64,000 nucleotides of DNA from Flavimaricola marinus (lineage in GTDB: Bacteria; Pseudomonadota; Alphaproteobacteria; Rhodobacterales; Rhodobacteraceae). Made by a program: the position numbers and the translations under genes. The notes under the pieces were generated by a model. The model saw only the letters and a list, made by a program, of their open reading frames with translations. It was not told the DNA's origin and ran no database searches. Numbering within the stretch: the stretch's first letter is position 1; each line of letters begins with the position of its first letter. Where the stretch lies: the NCBI RefSeq assembly GCF_900184895.1, contig NZ_FXZK01000001.1:62001-126000 (forward strand), written 5' to 3'. Shown piece by piece: positions 30,654 through 38,735 of the stretch.

Positions 30654-30968
30654 TCAGGTCCAGGCCAGCGCGGTGCCCGCGATCACCAGAACCAGCCCCG
30701 CCACTTCGCGCAATGAGAAGCTTTCATTGAACAGCAGGAGGGAGGCGGCGGCAATGATGATCACCTCGGCACCGAGGATGCCGACATAGACCATGCCGAG
30801 CCGTTCCTGCCGCAGGGCGATCACCTCGAGCAAGGCCCCACCGATCAGGGGGACGAGGATCAACAATGCAGGCAAGGGTCCGGGCATCGTCCACCATGAC
30901 TTCATGGCGACCATGGCAATGCAGTAGAATATCGCCGAAGCGACAATGACGGTCGGCGCAATAAACAT
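30654..30968 (-). CDS. Small multidrug-resistance-like (SMR/EamA) membrane protein
   Basis: A 104-residue protein with four hydrophobic segments (about 3-22, 32-48, 56-78, 84-103). The C-terminal half, LGMVYVGILGAEVIIIAAAS then LLLFNESFSLREVAGLVLVI, resembles SMR transporters. The membrane-embedded glutamate of EmrE-type pumps (TM1 position 14) is absent; TM1 reads PTVIVASAIFYCIAMVAMK. It may therefore be a non-canonical SMR or a half-EamA protein. Start ATG 30968 has GAGAGAA 7 bases upstream; the frame upstream of it is unlikely to be coding. Confidence 0.72.
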   Translation of the reverse strand: MFIAPTVIVASAIFYCIAMVAMKSWWTMPGPLPALLILVPLIGGALLEVIALRQERLGMVYVGILGAEVIIIAAASLLLFNESFSLREVAGLVLVIAGTALAWT

Positions 30969-31230
30969 CGGAAATTCTCTCAGTATCAATGCCGCCAGTA
31001 TGCCAGAAATCCGGCAGTCTGCCTAGCCGGGAATACCTGACCCGACGCCGTCGCGCTGTCGATATTCAGATTTGCCTGGCCTTTCGCCCGACGCCGAGGC
31101 GGGTGCGTTTGCCCGATGTGGCCCGCTGCAACGTTTCAATGGCATCGGCCGGCCAGAATGGCAGAGGCGATCTCACCGCCTCATGTGTGATCGGGATCAC
31201 CCGCATCGATCAAAGGATGGTGGGCCGGCC

Positions 31231-32298
31231 TCAGTTGACCATATCGTGGCGCAGGATCGCCGCTTCGGACTGGCTGAGCACGCGACGGGCATAGGCGCCG
31301 TAGGTCTGCGGATCGGTTGCCAGATCGGGGAGCCGCTCGAACATCTGGGCCAGTTGTGCGTCCTCCATCGTCGCCAGAGCGGCGCTGGCCGGATGAAAGC
31401 TCTCGGTCTCGACCCCGTTGGCAAACACCACCTGGTGATGCGGCAGGAGCAGGTGGATATAGGTGACCTCACGGACGGACCGGTCGACGGTGATCGACAG
31501 GTCGTTGACGAGATCACGCGCGGCCACGAGCACTTCGTCGGTGTTGAACAGCGCCTGCGCCCGCGCCCCGCGCAGCATCAGCCGGTGATCCGGCGAGACC
31601 AACAGCCCAGCATCGGGAACGCCCTTGTCCAAGGCCCCTTCGCGCAACCGGACCGGCGCGAGGTGCGGCATCGCATAGAGCCGCGCCCCGGTGATCCGGC
31701 GATAGCCGGTCCAGAGCACCTCTTCGCAGCCGTTGTCCTTGGTCTGGATCCGGGTGCCTTCACCGACGTGTTCGACCGGTAGCGGCCCGTCCTCGGTCAT
31801 GATCATGGTGCCGGGCGTAAAGCAGATCACACCGCCGGGCGCATCGCCGGGGCGCGAACGCTGATCGAGATCGATGTTGTGGCTGACGATCCAGAGATCC
31901 TTGTGCCGTGGCGGGATCTCTCCAACGAACATCACCAGCGGCGGCTTGCCCTCGGCGGTTTCGATCAGGGTGACGGTCCACGTCTCGCGCCCGTCCGTCA
32001 CGGTAAAGCCCGCCTCGAAGAGCGGCTCGTCGACGTCGATACCGTCAAGACTGGATGTCTCCGCGGCGACAGCACCCAATAGCCGTCGCACACCGAATGC
32101 GGCGCGTCTGCGTAGGTCTGCCATCCCGGTGGCCTCCCCCAACGGCAAGATGCCTGCGGGTCCGTCCACGCGCACTGCCTCTCCGGTCCAGCTCCAGGTC
32201 GTGCCGACCGCGAGGGCCGACAGCGGGGATGCCCACTGGCCGTCAAGTTCCGTCTGCGCCCAGGAGATGACAAACGTGCCACGAAAGCCCGTTTTCAT
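31231..32298 (-). CDS. Hint (Hedgehog/intein) domain protein
   Basis: A 355-residue protein. Residues 1-155 form an unrecognised, beta-rich N-terminal region with no signal peptide. A Hint module follows, beginning at Cys159 (VICFTPGTMIMTEDG), the position of the self-cleaving/splicing nucleophile. Later blocks are LLVSPDHRLML (His) and LPHHQVVFANGVETESFHP, which closes the fold. Hint_2-type proteins are frequent in Rhodobacterales, often fused to calcium-binding repeats; none is present here. Whether it autoprocesses is unknown. Neighbours give no functional hint. Confidence 0.84.
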   Translation of the reverse strand: MKTGFRGTFVISWAQTELDGQWASPLSALAVGTTWSWTGEAVRVDGPAGILPLGEATGMADLRRRAAFGVRRLLGAVAAETSSLDGIDVDEPLFEAGFTVTDGRETWTVTLIETAEGKPPLVMFVGEIPPRHKDLWIVSHNIDLDQRSRPGDAPGGVICFTPGTMIMTEDGPLPVEHVGEGTRIQTKDNGCEEVLWTGYRRITGARLYAMPHLAPVRLREGALDKGVPDAGLLVSPDHRLMLRGARAQALFNTDEVLVAARDLVNDLSITVDRSVREVTYIHLLLPHHQVVFANGVETESFHPASAALATMEDAQLAQMFERLPDLATDPQTYGAYARRVLSQSEAAILRHDMVN

Positions 32299-32425
32299 AC
32301 CTGTTTACCTGCCTAACTGCTCTCAATCTTCACACCCACGTCTGATGCGCGGGTTTATGCCGATAGGTTAACAGGTCTGATTCGTTTGGATCAAGTCACA
32401 TCAACAGCGCGCGTTAACTATTTAT

Positions 32426-33334
32426 TCAGAAGTTGAAATTCAGCTTCAAACCGCCGACGACCTGCCCCTCGCTCTGACCGACGAATTCCTCGGACAGATA
32501 GGTGACCCCGTAGAAGAAGGAGACCTCTTCAAAGAGCTGCCAATGCAGGCCGGCGCGCATCCGAAAACGCTCATCCTCCGGGGTAAACCCCTGATCTTCG
32601 GGGAGATATTCGCTGTTTCCGACGCTTGCCCAATCGCCGCCAAATAGCACCGACACGCCTCTGATCGGCGCTTCGATCCCCCGGATCAATTGCCCGGTGG
32701 TGGCATCGCGCAACAGCAGATCGTCATGCGCCACGGTGCCGACAATTATGTCACCCCCGACCCGCAGGATGTCTTCGACCCCGGCTTGCGCCTCGACGAA
32801 TGGACGCAGCGTCACCTGTTCCGAGACCCTGACCGGCCACGACATCTCGGCCGTGGCAGAGGCGAGGAAGGCGTTTTCCAACTGTGCCGACGTTCCCAGC
32901 GGGGCCGGCAGGCTGAACACGTCGTGGAAGGCATCCTGAAAGTCCGAGATCCCGGTTTGCGGCCCGATGGCCGTCAGGTCGATCCCGATGCTGGCATCGA
33001 GCGGCCCCAATGCGAATGGGCTATGCACCCCGGCGCTGAGCGCCCCGACATAGGGCCTGTCGCCGATCGGGCCGGTCCCTTTCGAGGGCGTGATGATCTC
33101 GGTCCGCAGCCGGTATTCGAGGATCTCGCCCGGTCGCGTCGGCAGCACGCCGGTCCATTCCGGTCCGTGCAGGATCGAGAACTGATAGCCGCCGGACCGC
33201 CACCTGTCTTCCCGGTCCCCGAAGAAGTCGTTGGTAAAGAGCCGCCCGAAGCCGAGTATCTCCCTGTCCTGTGCAGTGGCCGGTCCACTAAGGCTTGTGA
33301 TGGCGAGAACGGCGAGGACGGCAAAACGGTACAT
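32426..33334 (-). CDS. LpxR-like lipid A deacylase family outer-membrane protein
   Basis: A 302-residue protein with a cleavable signal peptide (LAVLAITSLSGPATAQ) and alternating beta-strands ending in aromatic GGLKLNFNF, as expected for an outer-membrane barrel. The start of the mature part, GRLFTNDFFGDREDRW followed by RSGGYQFS, matches the ND...D..(T/S)GG signature of LpxR/DUF2219 proteins. LpxR removes the 3'-acyloxyacyl chains of lipid A. Conservation of the catalytic residues should be checked by alignment. Confidence 0.8.
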   Translation of the reverse strand: MYRFAVLAVLAITSLSGPATAQDREILGFGRLFTNDFFGDREDRWRSGGYQFSILHGPEWTGVLPTRPGEILEYRLRTEIITPSKGTGPIGDRPYVGALSAGVHSPFALGPLDASIGIDLTAIGPQTGISDFQDAFHDVFSLPAPLGTSAQLENAFLASATAEMSWPVRVSEQVTLRPFVEAQAGVEDILRVGGDIIVGTVAHDDLLLRDATTGQLIRGIEAPIRGVSVLFGGDWASVGNSEYLPEDQGFTPEDERFRMRAGLHWQLFEEVSFFYGVTYLSEEFVGQSEGQVVGGLKLNFNF

Positions 33335-33527
33335 CTTGGTTTCCAGTTCGTGGCGCCCCCCGGCCCGTCGCCTATATCGGATTCGCCGTGACTGTGGACA
33401 GAAAAGTTTGGCAGTTTCGGCCCCATCCGGCCCCCCGCTTGCCCGTTATTGCAGCCGCGCCACAGTAAACGGGCTTGCCCCTGTCGGACCTGCAGCCTTA
33501 GAAGGCCACAACCAGAAGGATTTTGTT

Positions 33528-34061
33528 GTGCCGACCGACACCCCGATTGCCGAACCCTCCTCGGATGCCGTCGCCGATGCCACCCCCGCCCCGCGAACGA
33601 CCGATTTGATCCTCGCGTTTCTGAGCGGTGGCCTTCTGACCTTCATGATCCTCCTCAATGGCCGACTGGCCCTGTCGGGTGGTCCGGTCTTTGCCTCTTG
33701 GACGGCGCATGGCACCGGCACGGTCGCGGCGATCCTCTTTCTGCTCGTGCTGCGCACCCGCAAGCCCGCCGCCGCCGCCCCCGGCCCGGACACGCCGCGC
33801 CTGCCGGCGCCGCTCTGGGCCTATGCCGGCGGATTGGTCGGGGCCGTGACGGTGATGTTGTCGTCGATCACGGTGAACACCGCCCTTGCCCTGTCGGGCA
33901 CCCTGGCACTGGGACTTGCGGGTCAGGTGGCCTTCAGCGTGCTGGCCGACCGATTTGGCCTGTTTGGCCTGCCACGCCGCATTCCCGACAGGCGCGATGC
34001 TGCGGCGGTGGTTCTGATCGTTGCAGGAAGTCTGCTGATCATCTTTTCGGGCGGGGTCTGA
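33528..34061 (+). CDS. YdcZ-type (DMT superfamily) membrane protein, first of pair
   Basis: A 177-residue protein: a hydrophilic, Pro/Ala-rich N-terminus (about 25 residues), then five hydrophobic segments. It has the DUF606/YdcZ repeat FMILLNGRLALSGGPVFASW and an NTALALSGTLALGLAGQ motif. Start GTG 33528 has AGAAGGA 7 bases upstream; a longer in-frame extension toward 33231 overlaps the divergent gene and is rejected. The second YdcZ-like gene starts 2 bases downstream, so the two probably form a heterodimeric transporter of unknown substrate. Confidence 0.82.
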   Translation: MPTDTPIAEPSSDAVADATPAPRTTDLILAFLSGGLLTFMILLNGRLALSGGPVFASWTAHGTGTVAAILFLLVLRTRKPAAAAPGPDTPRLPAPLWAYAGGLVGAVTVMLSSITVNTALALSGTLALGLAGQVAFSVLADRFGLFGLPRRIPDRRDAAAVVLIVAGSLLIIFSGGV

Positions 34062-34063
34062 GC

Positions 34064-34501
34064 ATGGTGGTCTTTGTCCTTCTCGCCGTGTCGGCAGGCA
34101 TCTGCGTTGGCCTGTCGCGGCAGGTAAACGGGCGGCTGGCGCTCTCCGGCTCTCCGATGCAGGCGTCGTTCTGGAACCATATCGTCGGGTTTGGCGCGTT
34201 GACCCTCGTGGGGTTGATCGTCGGCGGCCTGTTGCCCCCCGCCGAGGCCGACATCCCGGTTTGGGCTTGGTTCGGAGGACCGATCGGCGTCGTCTTCGTG
34301 GCGTCCGGCAGTTGGCTGATCGCGCGGATCGGTGCGGCGAACACCGCGCTTCTGGTGATCGCGGGCCAGATGGTGACGGGCGTCGTGCTCGACATGATCA
34401 CCGGCGCGCCGGGCAACCTGTTGCCACGAGTCGCAGGCGTCGTGTTGATCCTGTGCGGAATGGCCCTGACCAACCGCCGGCCCGGCCAGAAGCGGCCCTA
34501 G
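34064..34501 (+). CDS. YdcZ-type (DMT superfamily) membrane protein, second of pair
   Basis: A 145-residue protein with five hydrophobic segments. It repeats the partner's sequence motif (SRQVNGRLALSGSPMQASFW; then ANTALLVIAGQMVTGVVLDM), showing the pair arose by duplication. Start ATG 34064 lies 2 bases after the partner's stop. Its TAG overlaps the stop of the convergent Crp/Fnr gene by 4 bases (CTAG). Confidence 0.84.
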   Translation: MVVFVLLAVSAGICVGLSRQVNGRLALSGSPMQASFWNHIVGFGALTLVGLIVGGLLPPAEADIPVWAWFGGPIGVVFVASGSWLIARIGAANTALLVIAGQMVTGVVLDMITGAPGNLLPRVAGVVLILCGMALTNRRPGQKRP

Positions 34502-35205
34502 CTCGGCTCCGCCAGATTTGCCAGAGCGTCGATATCGCATTGCAGCTCTTGCCCATTGCGCACGATCGCCCCGACTTCGGCAAGCTTGTGCAGTGCCCGG
34601 TTCACCTTGGGCCGGCTCGCGCCCAGGACCAGCGCCAGATCGCCCTGCCCCATCGGCAATTCAATGGTCGCCTGCGCGGGCGCGTCTTGCAGTGATCCCA
34701 CGCCGTGCTGACGTGCCACCTCGCCCAGCAGAAACCGGGCCAGCCGCGCTTCGAGCCGGTAGAGCGCGACGGATTCGAGCCGATCGTTGGTGATCCGCAT
34801 CAGACCTGCCAGATGCCGCAACATCGCCAAGAGCAAATCGGGATGGTCCTTGGCGACTCCCATGAAGCCGTCCCGGGTGAGCACCTGAGCGGTCACCGGG
34901 CCCATCGCAGTACAATCGGCCGAGCGTGGCTGATCGCCCACCACCGCCAATTCACCGACCAGATCGCCGGGCCCCGCGTGGTGGAGCGTCAGCTCCTGCC
35001 CCTGCGGCGTCGTCAAGGACAGCCGCAGTTGCCCGGAGCGGATCACCATCAGGTAATCGCCCTGATCGCCTCGTTGAAACAGCAGCGCCCCGTCATCCCA
35101 GCGCCGGGACTGCGTGACCTCGGCCAAGCGGGCGTGAACCTCCGGGCCCAGATCCTGAAGCGGCCTGCATGCACGCCAAACGTCATCGGCCCCGAAATCC
35201 CGCAT
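34498..35205 (-). CDS. Crp/Fnr-family transcriptional regulator
   Basis: A 235-residue regulator with an N-terminal cyclic-nucleotide-binding fold (about 18-125, LFQRGDQGDYLMVIRSGQLRL, PGDLVGELAVVGDQPRSADCTA) and a C-terminal winged helix. Its recognition region is LPMGQGDLALVLGASRPKVN. It lacks the N-terminal cysteine cluster of FNR. The PRSADCTA stretch resembles, but is not identical to, the cAMP-contacting CRP motif, so the effector is uncertain. An ATTAC-N5-GTAAT palindrome 29 bases upstream of the ATG could be an autoregulatory site. Confidence 0.88.
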   Translation of the reverse strand: MRDFGADDVWRACRPLQDLGPEVHARLAEVTQSRRWDDGALLFQRGDQGDYLMVIRSGQLRLSLTTPQGQELTLHHAGPGDLVGELAVVGDQPRSADCTAMGPVTAQVLTRDGFMGVAKDHPDLLLAMLRHLAGLMRITNDRLESVALYRLEARLARFLLGEVARQHGVGSLQDAPAQATIELPMGQGDLALVLGASRPKVNRALHKLAEVGAIVRNGQELQCDIDALANLAEPS

Positions 35206-35756
35206 ACCGCCACACCTCTGATCTTCCCTTTGAATTACTTAGCGTAATGTTCCCTCGGTAACAGCCCCAATCCTCAGAATCGGCCAATATGACCACATCG
35301 CAATTGATCTGCGAGACAGAGGGTCTTGCCGCATCGCCTTGAACGGCAGGGTGTTGGCAATACTGAATTATTCTCCTTCTGTCAGGGGCGAAGCGTGGCT
35401 GTTTCCCGATGCAAGTGTCTCTGCTTGTCTGGCCACGTTTCGTCCTTGAATATTGGCGATGGCAGAGGCGGCGTCCCGTGCCCCTCGATCAGCGTCTACG
35501 GCCATTGAAAGTGCGGTCATTGAACGCCCCTTCCCCACACGTGTGTTTCACGGGGGTGCGCATTTAGACCCAGTCACCGATCTGATCCATCGTGCAGCGC
35601 GCCTTCCGGTGTTTGCACGGCTGGGTCCAGCATCGGTGTCTACCCCGGCGGTGCAGGGTTGAGCTCTCTGTCCCTGTGCCGCCACCCGCCCCACGAGTTG
35701 TGATGACACGGTCTGCTCTGTCAAAGCGCATGGCCGTGGCCGGACGCCAGATCGAA
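35206..35756. other. Long non-coding gap between the Crp/Fnr gene and nrdJ terminator
   Basis: About 550 bases. I see the regulator's promoter-proximal region, a perfect CACACGTGTG palindrome at 35536-35545, and no open frame with gene-like composition. The short frames near 35326-35508 and 35453-35662 lack ribosome-binding sites and recognisable folds. No tRNA cloverleaf or riboswitch core was recognised. A small RNA is possible but unsupported. Confidence 0.45.
35234..35248. promoter_or_regulatory. Candidate operator upstream of the Crp/Fnr gene
   Basis: The perfect 5-base-arm inverted repeat ATTAC-N5-GTAAT is centred 36 bases before the ATG. Position fits autoregulation; the sequence is not a canonical CRP (TGTGA-N6-TCACA) or FNR (TTGAT-N4-ATCAA) box. 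Confidence 0.3.
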
Positions 35757-35787
35757 AAAGGGACGGCGTGATCTGCGCCGTCCCTTT
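35757..35787 (-). terminator. Rho-independent terminator of nrdJ
   Basis: A perfect 12-base stem (35757-35768 with 35776-35787) and 7-base loop. On the reverse strand the T run is five bases, 28 bases beyond the nrdJ stop. Confidence 0.88.
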
Positions 35788-35814
35788 GGGGTGATTACGA
35801 TCGGTGCGTGGGCC

Positions 35815-38130
35815 TTAGCCGCATTTGGAGTAGCCGCAGCTCCCGCAGGTCATGCAGCCTTCGACCATCCGCAATTCATACGCGCCGCAGGACGTGCAAG
35901 CCTTTCCACGGTTTCCAGAGAGGCTGACCACGTCGGCCTTCGGGTCGGACTTGAGCCCCTTGCCCTCACCGGCGAGGAAGCCTGTCGCGATCATGTGCTT
36001 TTCGATCACGCCACCGATGGCCGCGAGGATGGAGGGCACGTATTTGCCCTGCATCCACGCCCCGCCGCGCGGATCGAAGACTGCTTTGAGTTCTTCGACC
36101 ACGAAGGTCACGTCACCGCCCCGCCGGAACACCGCCGAGATCATTCGCGTCAGTGCGACCGTCCAGGCGAAGTGCTCCATGTTCTTGGAATTGATGAAGA
36201 CCTCGAAGGGCCGTCGTTGCCCGTGGTGAATGATGTCGTTGATCGTGATGTAGATCGCATGCTCGGAGTCGGGCCATTTCAGCTTGTAGGTCGCTCCGTC
36301 GAGCTCTTGCGGCCGGTCGAGCGGTTCGGTCATGTAGACGACGTCGCCGTCGGAGGTGACCTCGGCCAGTTGCGTGGCGGTGCTGTCGGAGCCTCCGGCG
36401 GCCGTATTTTGGGCCAAAAGAGGCTTTGACTCCGGCTCTGACACGGAGAGAACAGATCCCGTCACGTCGTTGGGCCGGTAGGTGGTGCAGCCTTTGCAGC
36501 CTTGGTCCCAAGCGGCCATGTAGACCTCTTTGAAGTCGTCGAAGCTGATGTCTTCGGGGCAGTTGATCGTCTTGGAGATCGACGAGTCGATCCATTTCTG
36601 GGCCGCTGCCTGCATCCGCACATGTTCCAGCGGCGCGAGTGTCTGGGCGTTGACGAAGTAGTCGGGCAGATCGGCGTCGCCCTTCAGATCCCGCCACATC
36701 TGCACGGCGTAGTCGACGACCTCTTCTTCGGTCTTGGTCCCGTCCTTTTGCAGCACCTTCCGGGTGTAGGCATAAGCAAAGACCGGCTCGATCCCCGACG
36801 ACACGTTGCCGGCGTAGAGCGAGATCGTCCCGGTGGGTGCGATGGAGGTGAGCAAGGCATTGCGGATGCCGTGTTTGGCGATGGCCTCCCGCACGTCCTC
36901 GTCCATGCCCTGCATGGCGCCGGAGGCGAGGAATTTGTCGGCCTCGAAGAGCGGAAAGGCGCCTTTTTCCTTGGCCAGATCGACCGAGGCAAGATAGGCG
37001 GCGCGGGCGATCTGCTTCATCCAGGCTTCGGTCTGAGCCGCCGCCTCTTCTGAACCATAGCGCAGCCCCAGCATCAGGAGCGCGTCGGCCAGCCCGGTGA
37101 CCCCGAGCCCGATCCGCCGCTTTGCCTGCGCCTCGGCCAGCTGTTCGGGCAGCGGGAATTGCGAGGCGTCGACCACGTTGTCCATCATCCGCACGGCGGT
37201 TGCGACAAGATCGGTCAGCGCGTCCCCATCGAGTTTGGCGGCGTCGTCGAAAGGATCGGCGACCAGCCGCGCGAGGTTGATCGACCCCAGCAGGCAGGCC
37301 CCGTAGGGCGGCAGCGGCTGCTCCCCGCAGGGATTGGTCGCGGCGATGGTTTCGCAATAGCTCAGGTTGTTGGCCTGATTGATCCGGTCGATGAAGATGA
37401 CGCCCGGCTCGGCATAGTCGTAGGTGGACTGCATGATCCGGTCCCACAGGTCGCGGGCCTGCACGGTCTGATAGACCTTGCCGTCGAAGACCAGATCCCA
37501 TGGCTTGTCAGCCTTGACCGCCGCCATGAACGGATCGGTGATCAGCACCGACATGTTGAACATCCGTAGCCGCGCCGCATCGGATTTGGCGGTGATGAAG
37601 GATTCGACATCCGGGTGATCGCAGCGCATCGTCGCCATCATCGCCCCGCGCCGGGAGCCAGCCGACATGATCGTCCGGCACATCGCATCCCAGACATCCA
37701 TGAAGCTGAGCGGGCCGGAGGCGTCGGCGGCCACGCCGTGCACCGTTGCCCCCTTGGGCCGGATCGTCGAGAAATCATAGCCGATGCCGCCGCCCTGCTG
37801 CATCGTCAGAGCGGCCTCTTTGAGTGCGTCGAAGATGCCGGACATGGTGTCGGGCACCGTCCCCATCACGAAGCAGTTGAACAGCGTGACCGACCGAGCG
37901 GTGCCGGCGCCGGCGGTGATCCGCCCGGCGGGGAGGTATTTGAAATCCTCGAGGGCGGAGTAGAACTTGTCCTCCCACCCTTTCTTGTCCTTTTCGACCG
38001 TGGCCAGCGCCTTGGCGATCCGACGCCACGTATCTTCGACGGTTTCGTCCAACGCCTTGCCGTCGGCTTCTTTGAACCGGTATTTCATATCCCAGATTTG
38101 CTCGGCAATGGGGGCGGCGAAACGGGTCAT
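35815..38130 (-). CDS. nrdJ: B12-dependent (class II) ribonucleotide reductase
   Basis: Reduces ribonucleotides to deoxyribonucleotides using adenosylcobalamin, independent of oxygen (771 residues). Substrate-site residues are visible: Cys86 in FNCF (redox Cys) and the radical motif NPCGE with Asn266, Cys268 and Glu270. Further conserved parts are GGGIGYDFS and SAGSRRGAMMATM. The C-terminal tail has two CxxC pairs (CTSCGAY and CMTCGSCGYSKC), the redox-active/zinc-like tail that regenerates the active site. This is the shorter NrdJ type, not the ~1200-residue form. No cobalamin riboswitch core was recognised upstream; a CTAC-N5-GTAG palindrome lies about 90-105 bases upstream. Confidence 0.93.
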   Translation of the reverse strand: MTRFAAPIAEQIWDMKYRFKEADGKALDETVEDTWRRIAKALATVEKDKKGWEDKFYSALEDFKYLPAGRITAGAGTARSVTLFNCFVMGTVPDTMSGIFDALKEAALTMQQGGGIGYDFSTIRPKGATVHGVAADASGPLSFMDVWDAMCRTIMSAGSRRGAMMATMRCDHPDVESFITAKSDAARLRMFNMSVLITDPFMAAVKADKPWDLVFDGKVYQTVQARDLWDRIMQSTYDYAEPGVIFIDRINQANNLSYCETIAATNPCGEQPLPPYGACLLGSINLARLVADPFDDAAKLDGDALTDLVATAVRMMDNVVDASQFPLPEQLAEAQAKRRIGLGVTGLADALLMLGLRYGSEEAAAQTEAWMKQIARAAYLASVDLAKEKGAFPLFEADKFLASGAMQGMDEDVREAIAKHGIRNALLTSIAPTGTISLYAGNVSSGIEPVFAYAYTRKVLQKDGTKTEEEVVDYAVQMWRDLKGDADLPDYFVNAQTLAPLEHVRMQAAAQKWIDSSISKTINCPEDISFDDFKEVYMAAWDQGCKGCTTYRPNDVTGSVLSVSEPESKPLLAQNTAAGGSDSTATQLAEVTSDGDVVYMTEPLDRPQELDGATYKLKWPDSEHAIYITINDIIHHGQRRPFEVFINSKNMEHFAWTVALTRMISAVFRRGGDVTFVVEELKAVFDPRGGAWMQGKYVPSILAAIGGVIEKHMIATGFLAGEGKGLKSDPKADVVSLSGNRGKACTSCGAYELRMVEGCMTCGSCGYSKCG

Positions 38131-38221
38131 AGGCAGGCTTTCCGGGCTGGATGTGGAGGATCAGGAGGCTATGATTAGCAACGGCTGGCCCGGCAAACAA
38201 GCAAAAACGAGGGCCACCACA

Positions 38222-38234
38222 CTACATTTCGTAG
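38222..38234. promoter_or_regulatory. Palindrome between nrdJ and the divergent DUF1489 gene
   Basis: CTAC-ATTTC-GTAG at 38222-38234, inside the context ACACTAC...GTAGGT. This vaguely recalls an NrdR box (acaCwAtATaTwGtgt) but has different spacing. It is a candidate only. Confidence 0.25.
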
Positions 38235-38294
38235 GTTGATGCTGCCGGGCAACAAGATATGCTATTGGCGACAAAAGAATCTGGCGGAGGCCAT

Positions 38295-38717
38295 ATGCTG
38301 CACATTCAAAAACTGTCGGTCGGCACCGAGGCCGTCGAGGATCTGGTCGCCTGGCAGGCCAGTCGCCGTGCCCTGACCGATGACGGATTGCCCCGCCATG
38401 TCACCCGCATGTGGCCTCGCCGGGAGCCTGAGATACTCGACGGCGGCTCGATCTATTGGGTCATCAAAGGCCTCGTCCAGTGCCGCCAGCGGATTGTCCG
38501 GTTCGACGAATATCGCGGAGCGGACGGTGTTCTGCGATGCGCGATGGTGCTGGAACCCGAGATCGTGCGCGTTGCCGCGACCCAGCGCCGCCCGTTTCAG
38601 GGCTGGCGATACTTGCAGCCCGCCGATGCGCCCCCCGATTTGACCGAAGCCAAGGCCGGAGAAGACACATTGCCGCCGGAGCTTTCGTCGGCACTGGCCG
38701 AGATCGGGGTGCTCTGA
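38295..38717 (+). CDS. DUF1489 family protein, function unknown
   Basis: A 140-residue soluble protein with the family's signature segments: VEDLVAWQASRRA, HVTRMWPRREPEILDGGSIYWVIKG and CRQRIVRFDE. Nothing indicates catalysis directly; the WVIKG and CRQRI region is the most conserved. Start ATG 38295 has GGCGGAGG 4 bases upstream; an in-frame start at 38259 is less likely. Divergent from nrdJ, convergent with hisG. Confidence 0.85.
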   Translation: MLHIQKLSVGTEAVEDLVAWQASRRALTDDGLPRHVTRMWPRREPEILDGGSIYWVIKGLVQCRQRIVRFDEYRGADGVLRCAMVLEPEIVRVAATQRRPFQGWRYLQPADAPPDLTEAKAGEDTLPPELSSALAEIGVL

Positions 38718-38735
38718 GAAAGACTTGCCCGAGGG

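Noticed and set aside
35326-35662. Two small forward frames in the 35.2-35.8 kb gap
   Set aside because: No ribosome-binding sites, composition unlike coding sequence here, no recognised fold.
38131-38294. Cobalamin riboswitch upstream of nrdJ
   Set aside because: Expected from the B12 cofactor, but the space is short and I could not find the conserved B12-box core.
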